DNA from: Mycoplasma bradburyae
GTDB lineage: Bacteria > Bacillota_I > Bacilli_A > Mycoplasmatales > Mycoplasmoidaceae
Direction: 5' to 3'
Assembly (NCBI RefSeq): GCF_024339025.1
Contig: NZ_CP101415.1
Span: forward strand, 682,001-746,000
Length of the DNA: 64,000 nt
The position numbers and the translations under genes are program-made. This document shows, in pieces, positions 12,180-23,080 of this stretch (the first letter of the stretch is position 1; the number at the start of each line of letters is the position of its first letter). The notes beneath the pieces were generated by a model. The model was not told where the DNA came from. It saw only the letters and a program-made list of their open reading frames with translations, and searched no databases.

Positions 12180-13046
12180 ATGTTGAATTTTTTTAATAAG
12201 ACAATAAAAAGAATTATTTATAGCATTGGTTTAATTTTTATTCTAGTACTTGGAGGGGTGGGTACTGCAGGATATATATTTAAGGAACAGATATCGCAAT
12301 TTTACGAAGGATTTCAAGATCGTAATAATGGTTTATTAAGTCAAGCAAAGGATGTTTTAAATAGAGTAAATGAAATTGTTACCAATCAAGATATTTTAAC
12401 TATTCCTATGAAAATTAACAATACTGTTGATACAGTTGGCGGTGGTTTAAATAACTTTAAAGGAATAATTAAAGAAACTAAAAGTAATATTCAAAATGTT
12501 GATCAATCGATTGATGAAGTTCGGGAAAAATTGAAAAAATATATGGTAGCTTTCACTGCTACAGGTAATAGTAGTGATTACCAAGATACTATGAGAAAAT
12601 TAGATGAATTCCAGAAAATTGCGAAAAATTTATCTGATACAGTAATTCCTGAATCGAATAAAATATTAAGCAATGTAGAGTCGGGTTTTGATGAAGCTAA
12701 ACGATTAGCTAAAGTTATCGATATTTCTGAATTAGCAGAAGAAGTATCTAAAACCATTACTCCAATAACTAACATCGTTGATAAATTAGTAATTCTGAAT
12801 AAAGAGGCTACCGCTGAAAAATTTACGCATTATTTAAATCTTGTTTCTCTTAGTTTAATGGGTGTTAGCGGCGGCTTATTAGCTCTAAGTATCTTAAGTT
12901 TAATACTAAGATCTATGTTCTATAAATCTATTAAAGGTTATGTAGTTAAACGATCTAGAGCTGTAGATCAACTATCTGACTTCTTTTCAGAAGCTTGCAG
13001 AATATACCCTGAACTTAAATCTGAATTAGGTATAGATGAAGAATAG
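12180..13046 (+). CDS. Membrane protein with coiled-coil ectodomain (288 aa)
   Basis: I do not recognise a family. The N-terminus has a membrane helix (about residues 12-32, IIYSIGLIFILVLGGVGTAG). Then comes a roughly 180-residue helical segment rich in Asn, Lys, Asp, Ile and Val with heptad-like spacing, resembling the long amphipathic regions of chemoreceptor-like or DUF948-type proteins. A second membrane helix lies at about residues 220-245, followed by a basic/acidic cytoplasmic tail with a possible C-terminal helix. With two membrane segments the coil would lie on one face. Start ATG at 12180; the short divergent spacer leaves little room for a leader. The lipoprotein at 13076 follows 29 nt downstream on the same strand, suggesting an operon. 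Confidence 0.75.
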   Translation: MLNFFNKTIKRIIYSIGLIFILVLGGVGTAGYIFKEQISQFYEGFQDRNNGLLSQAKDVLNRVNEIVTNQDILTIPMKINNTVDTVGGGLNNFKGIIKETKSNIQNVDQSIDEVREKLKKYMVAFTATGNSSDYQDTMRKLDEFQKIAKNLSDTVIPESNKILSNVESGFDEAKRLAKVIDISELAEEVSKTITPITNIVDKLVILNKEATAEKFTHYLNLVSLSLMGVSGGLLALSILSLILRSMFYKSIKGYVVKRSRAVDQLSDFFSEACRIYPELKSELGIDEE

Positions 13047-13075
13047 AATAACTATCAACAACTCAAAAACAAAAT

Positions 13076-13765
13076 ATGAATTTAAAAAAAATAAAAATCG
13101 CATCATCTATATTGTTGTTAATGACTCCACTAATTTTAGGTTCTTGCAATAAACCAAGTAATTCATCTGTTATTGGTAAAAAGAAAGATAATAAGAATCC
13201 TAGCGATTCTTCTGAGTCTAAATCAGAAACGAAAAAGGAAACATATAAATTCGAAGCAACAGGTTCATACGGAAAGATTAATCTCAAAAAATTAGAATTA
13301 ACTCTGCAAAGCAAATTTACTGATGTAAATAATATAAAAAATGCTTTACCCCCTCGATCTGGTCAAATTGTACCATCACCTTTTAATTACCTAGAAGCTT
13401 TTAAAGGTAACAAAAATAAATTAACTAATAGTGCATTTTTTGATGATGGTGGTTTTGTTGTTATTCAGCTAACAGAAAATGATCTAAAAAATTTTATAAA
13501 CAATGTAAAAATAAATGATAAAGACTTATTTCTTTTTAAAGATTCTTTAGGTCCTAATAAAGATGTTTATAACTATAGAGTAGGTCTTAGTGAAAACGAT
13601 ACAAATGATTTAAGATGAGGTATAAGAGGCGTTGAAGTAGATGAAGTTAATAAAAATGTCGCGTTCTATTTAAATATCAGTTATGGTTTTAACTTTATAA
13701 GCGGAACACCTCACACAATATGAACACAAAATATTGGTGTATTCACTCTTAAAAACGCTTTTTAA
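13076..13765 (+). CDS. Putative lipoprotein (229 aa)
   Basis: Lipoprotein signal with lipobox LILGSC (Cys about residue 24), then a serine/lysine-rich linker and a globular domain. The frame continues through UGA Trp codons after position 13618 and stops at TAA 13763-13765. The C-terminal domain contains alternating hydrophobic strands (VAFYLNISYGFNF), suggesting a beta-sandwich ectodomain, but I do not recognise a family. It is probably co-transcribed with the membrane protein ending at 13046 and is followed by a strong terminator. Confidence 0.8.
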
Positions 13766-13775
13766 TTAGAATATG

Positions 13776-13808
13776 ATTAAAAATAGCCTATAAAGGCTAT
13801 TTTTCTTT
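13776..13808. terminator. Bidirectional terminator between a lipoprotein gene and rarA
   Basis: AAAAATAGCC pairs with GGCTATTTTT, with T-runs on both strands, so it can end both the lipoprotein transcript (+) and the rarA transcript (-). The rarA stop codon at 13797-13799 lies within the stem. Confidence 0.85.
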
Positions 13809-15041
13809 TCTTCATTTTAATCAATAATCATTCATTAGTTTTTCGTTGTAATTATGATCTTGTTGATCATAGTATTTTTTGTTTCGAACTTCTCTAGGTA
13901 AATAATCCTGATCTACTCAGTGATTTTTATAATTGTGAGGGTTTTTGTATTTTTGAAAATTATATAAAGGGTTAGAAGTATCAAATGCATTCTTTTTAAT
14001 ATGCCAAGGAACGTCATGAGCTTCACCACCAAATACATCTATTAACGCATTAGATATTGATTCGTAAGCACTACTAGATTTTTCTGATAGAGCCATTTCA
14101 ATAACGATACTACTTAGTATTTGGTTAGCCTCTGGAAAACCTACTTCTTTAGCCGCTTGAGTTGCTATATAAACTCTAGAGCATAATTCTGGATTAGCTA
14201 GTCCAATATCTTCGTAAGCACATGCAATTAATCTTCTTGATATTGTTGTTAAATCTTTAGTTGCTATTAATTGCGCAAGATAATAGACAGCGGCATCAGG
14301 ATCAGATCCTCTTATTGATTTTTGTAAAGCAGATTTTAAATCATGAAATTTATCTCCATAAGAAGATAATGAAAGATTATTATCAATCACATTTTTTAAA
14401 ATATCATCGGTAATTTCGATATTTTTATAATATGTATTCAATAATTCTATGATGTTAATCCCTTTTCTTAAATCACCACTTACAATATGCGATATCTTAT
14501 AAAGAATATCATCGTTTATATTGGTTATATTTTTATTTTTAATAATCTTTTTATAACCTTCAAAAAGTTCTGTGCTAGTTGGATTAGTTAATCTAATTGT
14601 ATGAACTCTGGAACGAATAGCCGGATTGATACTGAAATATGGATTTTCGGTTGTTATACCGAATAAATTAAACAACTTAGCATCCAATCCTTTAATTAAT
14701 ATATCTTGTTTATCTCTATGTAATCGATGAATCTCATCGATAATGATGACACATTTATCAAATTGTCTAGATTTATCGATGAATTCTTTCAATTCTGCTA
14801 AGCTATCACTAGCAGAATTGAATTTATAACTTGGTAAATTCATCTCTTCTATTAATAGATTACAAAGTGTAGTTTTACCTATTCCTGGTTCACCAGTTAC
14901 TAATAAAGAGTATGGTTTCTTAAGTTCAACCATTCTCTTTAATAATCCGTATTCATGAAATAAATGTTTTTGCCCTATTAAATCATCTATTGATTTAGGA
15001 GAATAAAACGGTTCTTTATTTTTGTTTGATACAAAAAGCAT
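13797..15041 (-). CDS. rarA: Replication-associated recombination protein RarA (MgsA) AAA+ ATPase (414 aa)
   Basis: AAA+ ATPase of the RarA/MgsA/WRNIP1 family, related to clamp-loader ATPases, acting at stalled replication forks. Walker A is GEPGIGKTT (about residues 50-58), Walker B is CVIIIDEIHR (about residues 95-104), followed by a sensor-1 like NPYFSINPAIRSR with arginine fingers. The C-terminal domain has the family's RGSDPDAAVYYLAQLI, the tetramerisation/DNA-binding part. The frame continues past a UGA Trp at 13917 and ends inside the terminator. Length (414 aa) is within the family range. Its start ATG lies 26 nt inside rsmI, so translation is coupled to it. The remaining Trp codons are UGA near the C-terminus. 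Confidence 0.95.
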
Positions 15042-15840
15042 ATAAATTAGAACTCTTTAAATTATATTTATCAGCTAAATATTTACAAGCATCTTTAGGA
15101 CGCATATTATATTTAATCAAAAGGTTTAATTCTTCAATAATTGATTCATTTATTTCGCAATGATTTTTATTAATAGATGGTTTATTGATTAATAAAACAA
15201 ATTCACCTTTATATTCAATTTTACCGATAATTTCGCTAATTTTTCCGAAATAGAATGTCTCAAATTTTTTAGTTAATTCTCTAGCTACACAAACTTCTAA
15301 ATCAGGAAAGCTTTCTTCTATTATTTCTAATGTACTTTTGATTCGATGAACTGCTTCATAATAAATTAAAGTAGATTGATATTTTAACCTTTCATTAAGT
15401 TCGTTAATAATTTCCTGTTTTTTATAACCGAAAAATCCGCCATAATAAAATCTTGAACTATCAAACCCGCTAGAAGCTAATGCGCATAAAGCGGCATTAG
15501 ATCCATTAATACATATGATATCGTTATAATTATTATTTCTTAGATAATTAACTAATTTTTGACCAGGGTCGTTAATGCAAGGAAAACCAGCGTCGCTTAC
15601 AATACCTACATCATTATTTTTTAGATATTCACTAACTTCATCAAATCTAGATGTCTCATTAAACTTGTGATAGCTGATTATTTTTTTATCAGCGAAATTA
15701 ATATTTAACAGATTAAGTATTTTTTTTAAATTATCCGTGTGCTCAGAAAAAATAATTTGCAAATCATTTAAAACCGATATTGCTCTATTATTAATTTCAT
15801 TAAGATTCCCTATCGGTAATCCGATTAAATACAATGCCAT
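15016..15840 (-). CDS. rsmI: 16S rRNA (cytidine-1402-2'-O)-methyltransferase RsmI (274 aa)
   Basis: Tetrapyrrole-methylase family protein using S-adenosylmethionine to 2'-O-methylate C1402 of 16S rRNA in the small-subunit decoding centre. The N-terminus LYLIGLPIGNLNEIN has the family's PIGN motif; the stretch GIVSDAGFPCINDPG is the DAGTPxIxDPG signature, and ICINGSNAALCALASSG is the loop that binds SAM. Length is normal. The ATG at 15840 follows a short divergent region shared with the acyltransferase gene. rarA starts before its stop, so it heads a two-gene operon rsmI-rarA. Confidence 0.95.
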   Translation of the reverse strand: MALYLIGLPIGNLNEINNRAISVLNDLQIIFSEHTDNLKKILNLLNINFADKKIISYHKFNETSRFDEVSEYLKNNDVGIVSDAGFPCINDPGQKLVNYLRNNNYNDIICINGSNAALCALASSGFDSSRFYYGGFFGYKKQEIINELNERLKYQSTLIYYEAVHRIKSTLEIIEESFPDLEVCVARELTKKFETFYFGKISEIIGKIEYKGEFVLLINKPSINKNHCEINESIIEELNLLIKYNMRPKDACKYLADKYNLKSSNLYAFCIKQK

Positions 15841-15905
15841 ATCTTAATTTTAATTATTTAAAATTAAATTGATAAAATCAATATGTTGCTTAAAACAAAG
15901 CATTA

Positions 15906-17225
15906 ATGAAAAAATATATTGACAATAATTCGCTATCTAATTACAAATTCAATATTAACGGCTTAAGAGCAATAATATTTATTGGAGTTGTTAGCTCCTT
16001 AGCTTCAATTGGATTTTTAGTGATTGGCGGCCAACTATCAGTTGGTTTTAAAATTTTTTTGAACCTAATATGATTTCCTTTTATAGGATTAGGATATTGC
16101 GTATCAGCTATCGCGTTAGGATTTAATATATATACAGATAAGCATTTAACTTTTAAGCAATATATTTATAAAAATAAACTTTTTTATTTTTATTTTTATA
16201 TTGTTGCTTTTATAATTATTTTGATATTTGTAATAACTTTAGTAATTTTACAAAATAAGAATGATAAGTTATTAGAACTAGGAATAACTGCTCTTAAAGA
16301 AATCGAAAAAGATCAAGTTATAGGATGGGGTACTGATCCTTATAAATGATATGGTTACATTTTCTTGTATACATTATTTCCAACTCAAAACTATAACATT
16401 ATCGGAACCTCTTTTATTGTATCTTTATTTTGATTTAATTTATTTGGTTTTTTAATTATTAATTTTTTGAATAAGAGTGGTTTTGCTGCTAATACATTAT
16501 TGATTGTAACCCTTATCTCTTACTGTTTTTTTACGCACATTTCTAGCCTGATAGCCAATGAATTTCCAACTATAGGAATGGATAATCCTTGGTTATCTAA
16601 AATACATAGATATAGTTCATTTATTAATACGATCTCTTTATTTTATTTTGGATTGTATATGAGAAAATATATGAGAATTTGAAAGTTTAAATTCTCGGTT
16701 TTGATGTTATCTATTTTAACTGCTATTGCTATCGTTGCTCAAACTATTTTAGATTTTAAAACCAATCGAATAAATAAATATAATTTCGCTTTAGCTAGCG
16801 GATATGCTTCACCTTTAATATTTTTATTGTCATGATTATGAATTAATAGCTGTGTAGGATTTAATCTAGAAAGTAAAACAACTAAAAATAAATTTATTAA
16901 TTCATTTAATAAATTTAGCAAACATATTGGTTTTTGTTACCCTTTATGATTTCAGTTAGCTGGATGAACTTCAAGGTTTATATATGGTTATTTAATATTA
17001 CATATAATTTTTGGTATCGATGTTGAACCTGCTTGATATCCATTAACATTATTAAGATTCGCAACGAATCAGGACACGAATAATATATTGTTTAGTTTTT
17101 TAATTATCTTTAATGTAATAGTTATTCCATTTATGTATTATTTACCAGCTAAATATTTATTAAAAGCATTAAATAAAATTGATACATATATTCAAAATAA
17201 AAGAAAGAATAAAATAAGTTTATAA
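15906..17225 (+). CDS. Polytopic membrane protein, acyltransferase-3-like (439 aa)
   Basis: About ten hydrophobic segments separated by short loops, with many UGA Trp codons. Near the N-terminus, NINGLRAIIFIGVVSS sits where acyltransferase-3 proteins have their (x)LRGIA-type motif, and the second and third helices (WFPFIGLGYCVSAIALGF, then a basic KQYIYKNK before FYFYFYIV) match the SGYxIT...RRLxRIYP topology. The family would transfer acyl groups to sugars or lipids at the membrane, e.g. on surface glycolipids. The usual catalytic His of helix 1 is not evident, so the assignment is tentative. The gene is divergent from rsmI; a hairpin with a T-run follows the stop. Confidence 0.65.
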
Positions 17226-17230
17226 GTATA

Positions 17231-17297
17231 AAAAAATTACCCTATTTACCAAGGAATCTAAAAATTAGAATCATTGTGTTAATAAGGTAATTTTTTT
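17231..17297. terminator. Bidirectional hairpin between the acyltransferase-like gene and the osmC-like gene
   Basis: AAAAAATTACC at the left pairs with GGTAATTTTTT at the right, with additional internal pairing (TCTAA...TTAGA). It lies between convergent genes, so it likely ends both transcripts. Its right arm reaches the stop codon of the OsmC-like gene. Confidence 0.7.
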
Positions 17298-17709
17298 ATT
17301 TAATGGTAATAGTATCTTCGAAAACAATTCTACCAGATAAAGTATTAAATACAGGACATGTTTTATGTGCATATTTAATAATTTCTTTGAATTCTTCTAG
17401 AGTTTTATTTGATTTAACAATTCAGTGAATTGATAACTTTCTAAGACCGTAGTATTCATCAGCCGGTTCAGGATCTCTTCAAGCTTTAACTTCCATTTCT
17501 AATTCTTGAAGTTCTAAACCAAATAATTTAGGACCATAATAATTGATTACACTAATTTCGCATCCACATAAACCGTTAAGAAGAGCTTCTAATGGAGTCA
17601 TCCCTTTGGTTGTTGTAGCATCCATTAAGATTTCGTGTTTAGAAGTCATTCCTGTAACTGTTTTATCTGAGTTTAATTTTGCTTTTATTTCGTAATTTTT
17701 TGTTGCCAT
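17296..17709 (-). CDS. OsmC/Ohr-family peroxidase-like protein (137 aa)
   Basis: Typical OsmC fold length. The N-terminus has MATKNYEIKAKLNSD, a beta-rich start, and the helix GMTPLEALLNGLCGCEIS carries the first reactive Cys. The second catalytic Cys is in HKTCPVFNTL, the conserved TCPVxxTL motif. These thiols reduce organic hydroperoxides. The frame continues past UGA Trp codons (AWRDPEP and HWIV). I chose ATG at 17709 over the upstream TTG. M. genitalium has an OsmC-like gene (MG427) next to rpmB (MG426), which matches this arrangement. Confidence 0.9.
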
Positions 17710-17736
17710 AATAAACAAGTATTACATAATAAAAAA

Positions 17737-17762
17737 ATAACAGTGTTAAGAAACACTGTTAT
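17737..17762 (-). terminator. Intrinsic terminator of rpmB
   Basis: ATAACAGTGTT and AACACTGTTAT form an 11-bp stem, followed on the minus strand by a T7 run, 21 nt after the rpmB stop codon. Confidence 0.9.
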
Positions 17763-17782
17763 ATAAATTTTATTTTTAAAAA

Positions 17783-17977
17783 CTATGCTAAAAGATCTAG
17801 TTTTCTTAATGTTCTGATCGTTCTAGCTGAAACCTTAACAGATAGCACACCACGATCAGTTTTTACTTTAACTTTTTGCAAGTTTAAGTTTCAACGACGC
17901 TTGGTAATGTTTAGGGCGTGAGAACGATTATTTCCCGCTAAAGGACCAAGCCCGGTTAGATCATCTCTACGAGCCAT
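17783..17977 (-). CDS. rpmB: 50S ribosomal protein L28 (64 aa)
   Basis: Short basic ribosomal protein starting [20 protein letters not shown], the L28 opening (in most species GKRPxxGNNxSH), followed by [14 protein letters not shown], with the R-W written UGA, and [11 protein letters not shown]. Length 64 is right for L28. It is too short and UGA-interrupted to be found by standard-code ORF calling. Its own terminator follows. Confidence 0.95.
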
Positions 17978-18055
17978 ATTTTGTTTTAATTATTTACTAT
18001 ACCTGTATATTTTAACATATTAACAATAACTTTTAAAATATTTTAAAATCTTGTT

Positions 18056-18694
18056 ATGCTTAAAATATTGTCTATTAATCAAATTGATCATAAGATCATT
18101 AATAAGATCAAAGCTTTAATCTTTGATAAATTCAATTTAAACAAGAATATTATCCCTTTTTTATTAAAACAAAAAGTTGAGAAACTATTTATTAGTTGAG
18201 CTTTAATGAGAGCTACAAAAATTATTATTGATGAGCAATCAAATAGTTATCTTATTTATTCAGACAACTCTGAAAATATTAATAAGAAATACCAACAAGA
18301 CTATATCGAAACAATGAACACTTTTGAAAATCTAGATAATGACGAAAATAAGGGTTCATTAAAATCGATTATTCAAAGGTTTAAGAACTTGTTATTAAAA
18401 TACGAAACATTGATTTTAAACGATGAAGTTCAAAATGATATAAGAGGCTTTGATCAGATATTATTATTACTTGCAAATGATAATAAATTCTTGTCCAATG
18501 CAAAAGCATTAATAGATAACAACAAAGAACTATTTGGATTTAGCGCATCACACATTAATTATTCAGATTATGAAGATAATGGTATGTACCAAATTATTAA
18601 AACTCCTTTTGTTGTAAATAATATACAAATAAAAGATTTCAACACAAAGGATGTTGAAATCTTCTTATATTCTTCTAAACAAGCTATTGATTAA
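18056..18694 (+). CDS. Hypothetical cytosolic protein (212 aa)
   Basis: Starts ATG at 18056 (MLKILSINQIDHKIINK), is read through UGA Trp at about residue 47, and stops TAA at 18694. It is rich in Asn, Lys, Ile and Asp with no membrane segment or signal. The first 50 residues are basic and amphipathic; the centre is a helical acidic stretch. No family recognised. It is transcribed divergently from rpmB and converges on a lipoprotein gene with only 3 nt between stop codons; I see no terminator there. Confidence 0.7.
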
Positions 18695-18697
18695 TTT

Positions 18698-19720
18698 TTA
18701 GCTAATACTTGATAATTCTCTTTCTAATGTTTCTCTAGAACTATCTGAATCTTCGTTGTTTTTATTCAAACTTTCAGTTCCATCCGGATTAGATAAATCA
18801 ATCATATCCAAATCATTATGATCTTTAGGTTGAGATTTATCTTCTTTGATAGTTTCATCTGTACCTGAAATACCATTCCCTAAATCTATACTTTTAAGTT
18901 CGTATTTCAATAAAACGCCATCTAAACGTGATAATCTATCAAATTTAGAAAACCCTTCTTTTTCATAAGTGCAGTCACCAGAATGGGCTAGAATTGCGTG
19001 TTTGATTCATTCAAATTCTTTAAAGTTAGGTTTTCTATCCTTGTTAGCAAAACGATAAACATTTCAATTAATATCAGGTCTGCCATCAGCTCCTGTGCCG
19101 TTACTTGGAGAAAAATCATAACTTAAAAGCATGAAATGCTGATCGTCTAATAAGAAATAGTAAGTTAAGAATGAATCGGTAACTTCAAGAGGAATTCTTG
19201 CATCTTCTATGTATTTTTCGTTAGCAAAATTAAGATCGTTTTTAAGATCACTTTCACTGTCTACAAATTCTTTTTTTCTTTCATAGAAATCATCTGATAA
19301 TTTTACACCTTTACAGCGACTAGCTTTATCAAATATCTCTGTATCTACTTTGGTATAACCTCAAGTTAATGTTTTTAAATTAGATAAGAAATAATATCAT
19401 TTTTCCCGCATTTTAGACAAAATTATTTCTCGATTAGCATGGAAAAATTTTAAGTTATTTTTAAATTCTTCTAATCATTCCTTAGAGGGTTCTTGTCGTT
19501 TTTTTCAGTCACTGATAAAAATGTCGTCCTTATCAGTAAAAATCTTTGGTAAGAATAAATCAATTGGATTGCTTTCACTTTTTAAGTTAGGCATGCCATT
19601 CAATAATAAATCTTTTCGTTCTTTCGGAATAGAAAGATTACCGCAGCTAGATAAAAACACACTAACTAACGAAAAACCTGCTAATACATTACTTATTCTC
19701 TTAATTGTTTTGTTTTTCAT
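18698..19720 (-). CDS. Putative lipoprotein, last gene of an ABC/lipoprotein operon (340 aa)
   Basis: Lipoprotein signal: MKNKTIKRISN, hydrophobic core, lipobox FLSSC at about residue 26. The body includes WKKRQEPSKEWLEEFKNN, a Trp-rich helical region and the stretch FLTYYFLLDDQHFMLLSYDF, all in one frame with UGA Trp. The C-terminal 80 residues are acidic and low-complexity (Asp, Ser, Glu, Asn), probably disordered. The start overlaps the last 20 nt of the ABC ATPase gene, so translation is coupled and the protein probably works with that transporter. No known family recognised. Confidence 0.8.
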
Positions 19721-20420
19721 ATTCTTTTAGCTTGCTTATATAAAATTCTTCTAAGTCTTGTTTGTCAGTTTCACCAGAATAGATCAAATGACCTTTTTCA
19801 ATTATTGTAACAGAATCAGCGTATTTTGACATTTCAGATAAATTATGGGTACTTATAAAGATCGTTTTTTTATTTTTAACTAAATCAGATAATATTTCCA
19901 ACAATTCTTTTCTAGCTAATGGATCTAAGTTTGTTGTCGGCTCATCCATGATGATTACTTGTGATTCATCAATCAAACATTGAGCTAACATTATTTTTTT
20001 CTTTTGACCACTTGATAAATTGTTTGGATTTTTGTTTAATAAATGTTCGATATTTAAATCTTTAGCAACCTTATTTTTGCGTTGTTTAGCTTCTTCTTTT
20101 GAGTATCCAGACAATAATGCAAAACCATATAAGAACTTATCAACATTAAAATTCGTCGGAAAAATTGATGTTTCTGGAATATAACCAATTAATTTTTTAG
20201 CGTAAATAGAGTTATTAAGATGACCATTAATTAAGATAGATCCATCAAATTCAACATTAGCATTAATAATCGATTTTATAGTAGTTGTTTTACCAGAACC
20301 ATTTGAACCGATGAAGCAATGAAATTGACCTGGCTGAACTTGGAATGATATATTATTAACCGCTAAAAAATCACCTTTATATTTTTTAGTAAAGTTCTTT
20401 ACTTCAATAATTGGATTCAT
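19701..20420 (-). CDS. ABC-2 type transporter ATP-binding protein (239 aa)
   Basis: Nucleotide-binding subunit that powers a membrane transporter. Walker A is GSNGSGKTTT, the Q-loop region is YIPETSIFP, the ABC signature is LSSGQKKK, Walker B is QVIIMDEPTTNLD, and the switch His is in FISTHNLSEM. Asp/Glu placement is complete, so it should hydrolyse ATP. The sequence resembles exporter-type (BcrA/YhaQ-like) NBDs. The ATG at 20420 has AGAGAG 10 nt before it; a GTG 39 nt upstream is also in frame but falls inside the permease gene. One base separates the permease stop from this start, and the downstream lipoprotein gene overlaps its end. Confidence 0.95.
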   Translation of the reverse strand: MNPIIEVKNFTKKYKGDFLAVNNISFQVQPGQFHCFIGSNGSGKTTTIKSIINANVEFDGSILINGHLNNSIYAKKLIGYIPETSIFPTNFNVDKFLYGFALLSGYSKEEAKQRKNKVAKDLNIEHLLNKNPNNLSSGQKKKIMLAQCLIDESQVIIMDEPTTNLDPLARKELLEILSDLVKNKKTIFISTHNLSEMSKYADSVTIIEKGHLIYSGETDKQDLEEFYISKLKEYEKQNN

Positions 20421-20421
20421 A

Positions 20422-22140
20422 TTATTTAAACTCTCTTCTTCTGTATGTAAAATATACACTTGTTATTAAAATCAGATTTAACGCTACTCAAAATAAGTAT
20501 AGTCCGTATGCAGGCACCGCATCTTTTATTCTTTTAACTGAATAAAAATCTTTAACCTTAATAAATAGATTTTTGTCCTTAACTGGATCTAATTGCATTC
20601 TTGCAACTTGAATAACGGTTGTTGAGTCATTATTTGGATCAGCGTCAGGATTATTAATCGTTCTTAATATTGGTCTAAAATCTGAATAACCACCAATGAA
20701 GTATTTATCACCGTTAATTAGTGTTACTTTTATTTGTTCACCTAAATATTTTTTAGCATCTTCAAGCAATGGTGAATTATTAGCGCCATTTTCTAAGAAG
20801 AATAGTTGGTATGCAAATAAAGTGTATAAATAAATTTGTTTTTCAAGATCGTTTAATTTATTAAATTTAACATTTAATGGATCATTATATTTTTTTAATA
20901 ATTCCGGTAAATTTGCATGAATATCACTTAATAATTTCTCAAAATTACCATCATTATTTTTTGTAATAACTTCTTGAAAGAAATTAATATTGTTTTTGTT
21001 TTTTAAACCTTCTTCAATGACATCTCATTTAATTCTTCCGGCATAATTATCGATAGTTGAGAATCCAAATGTATCTTGCGGAAGTAGTGTTTCAGCATTA
21101 GCATTTTCTCAAGCATAAATAATTTCATTATCAGTTGTTAATGGTAAGTTAGGTACTAAGTAACCACCTTCAACTCCAGTTGATAAATCTTTATTTTCTT
21201 CTAATTCATAGCTATATCTTAAGTTATCGTTTTGAGAATAATAAACAGTGTCGTTTAATAATGAAGATTTATAAATTGAACGAGTGTTTAAGAAATCTCC
21301 ACCATTTTCAGAAAAAGCTAAACCAAATTGTAAAGGAACATTTAATCAACTCATAAATCGAAAGATGATTGAATTATCTTTAGCGTCTAAGTAATTTAAT
21401 TTAATAGCATCTTTTTCAGCTCCAATGAATCCTTTTCTTTCGTTTTTTGGAACAATAAAGATTTCATCATTAGTATTTTTAGTCGAAAAGTTATAGAATG
21501 GAATTAACTTTTGACTGTTAAACATATTTGTTGAAAAAGAGTTAATTGCTGTATCTGAAAAATAACCACTCATATTACCTAATAAAAATAAAGGTAAAAA
21601 TAAACTCGGCATTAAGAAGTAAGCTATTCTACGATTTAATTTAATTGAAATTAAAGCGGTTATAAAACCAAAAGTTATAAAACAAAAAAAGCTTACAAAA
21701 AATGAACTAACAATTAAAGAATTATAAAAAAATTGCGGTAAAAATGAAGTATTTCGTGATCCTAATAAACCAATATTAAAAGCAACAAAACTAATAATTG
21801 AGCTAATGAAACCGATAATAAATAAGTATCCTATTTTTGATAAAATATTAACTTTTCTAGATATTGGTTTTGAAGATAATAATAACTCTACACCTTCTGA
21901 TTCCATTGATTTAAAAATGGTAATCGCGCTGTTTGTACTATAGAAAACATTAAATAATAATGTTGATAAAATAGGTGCTATTAAAACTGTTTTAAACAGT
22001 TCAGCATTATTAACAAGACTTAATACTAATCCTGATATTAAGATAACAATAAAACCGATAATTGGAATTATGTACATCGATTTCTTGGATCATATAAATA
22101 GATTTAAGAAACGATAAAAAGTTTTGTATTGATTTTGCAT
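20422..22140 (-). CDS. ABC-2 type permease with large extracellular domain (572 aa)
   Basis: Membrane subunit paired with the ATPase immediately downstream. The N-terminal half has about six hydrophobic segments (first near residues 22-43; then STLLFNVFYST, IGYLFIIGFISS, the pair around FFVSFFCFITFGF, and FLMPSLFLPLFLLG). It also has the cytoplasmic KPISRKVNIL coupling-like loop seen in ABC-2 exporters. A roughly 280-residue hydrophilic segment follows, then a final helix (WVALNLILITSVYF) and a basic end, RRREFK. The large segment must be extracellular and may contact the lipoproteins of the operon. The frame is broken by UGA Trp codons under the standard code. Substrate is unknown. Confidence 0.88.
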
Positions 22141-22141
22141 A

Positions 22142-23080
22142 TTATTTAACAATAAAATTTAGATTATAAGGCACTGCATCTCCGTTTTGTGCTTCATAGA
22201 AACTTGAAGATGATTTATATTTAGTTGAAATAGCATCAAGATTGCTATCTACTTTGTAAAAGTTTTTAGCGTATTCAGCTATACTAAAATCTTTTATTTT
22301 TTTAGTTTGGATAAATTCTGGTGTTGTGATTCTTGAATTTAGATATACACCTTTAAAATCTTTTAAATGATTAACTGATAAAGAAACGATTGTATCGTTA
22401 TTCATTCTTAGATAAAATAAGACTCTATAATAAGGTCAATTTTGATATTTATAGATTCCTTTATCATCTTTTTCAGGTGGTGGAACTTTTGAAAAAGATC
22501 CATATTCAGTTTCTAAAGCAGGAATTTCATTAGTTGCGTAATCTTTAATTTTATTACTATCTGCTTGAAGAATTCATTTTAATTTAGCTGAGTATTTTCT
22601 ATTAAATTCATCGCTACTATTAATTAATGCCGGTGAAGATCCTAGAAATTGCAATTTATGATAGTTGTATAAAAAGAATAATCAATTATCATTAATTAAT
22701 TTAATGAATTTTCTTCTTCCAGTAATAAAATCTTCGGGCGTATCAGCAAATGGATTAGAGTAGATTCTAACAACGCTTAAATTATAGTAAGCTAAAGTGT
22801 TTTGAAATTCTTCGAATATTTCATTAGATTTTGTATCTAACTGTTCTTGAATATAAGTATTTTTAGAATCTACATCTTCTTGGTAAACTTGATTTAATAT
22901 TTCTTGTATCGCTGTTTGTTTAATATATTCATCTTTTGATAAAACTAATTGATTATCTTTAGCTGTTGATTGGGTTTTTAAAATATCAGAATTTTCGCGA
23001 TTTAAATTAACACAAGATGTAGATAATGTTGATGCTAGCACACCTATTGATAATAATTTAGACAGTCATCCTAAGCGCAT
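22142..23080 (-). CDS. Putative lipoprotein, second gene of the ABC operon (312 aa)
   Basis: Starts MRLGWLSKLLSIGVLAST with lipobox LSTSC (Cys about residue 24), with UGA Trp inside the signal. The mature part has a helical, Gln/Glu-rich N-terminal third and a C-terminal part beginning MNNDTIVSLSVNHLK. The start lies inside the end of the preceding lipoprotein gene (23-nt overlap) and the stop is one base from the permease start, so it is co-translated with both. No family recognised; an accessory subunit of the transporter is an inference from context. Confidence 0.8.

Noticed and set aside
18056-18694. MG428-like sigma factor next to rpmB/osmC
   Set aside because: The neighbourhood suggests it, but I see no helix-turn-helix or sigma region 2/4 motif, so it is left hypothetical.
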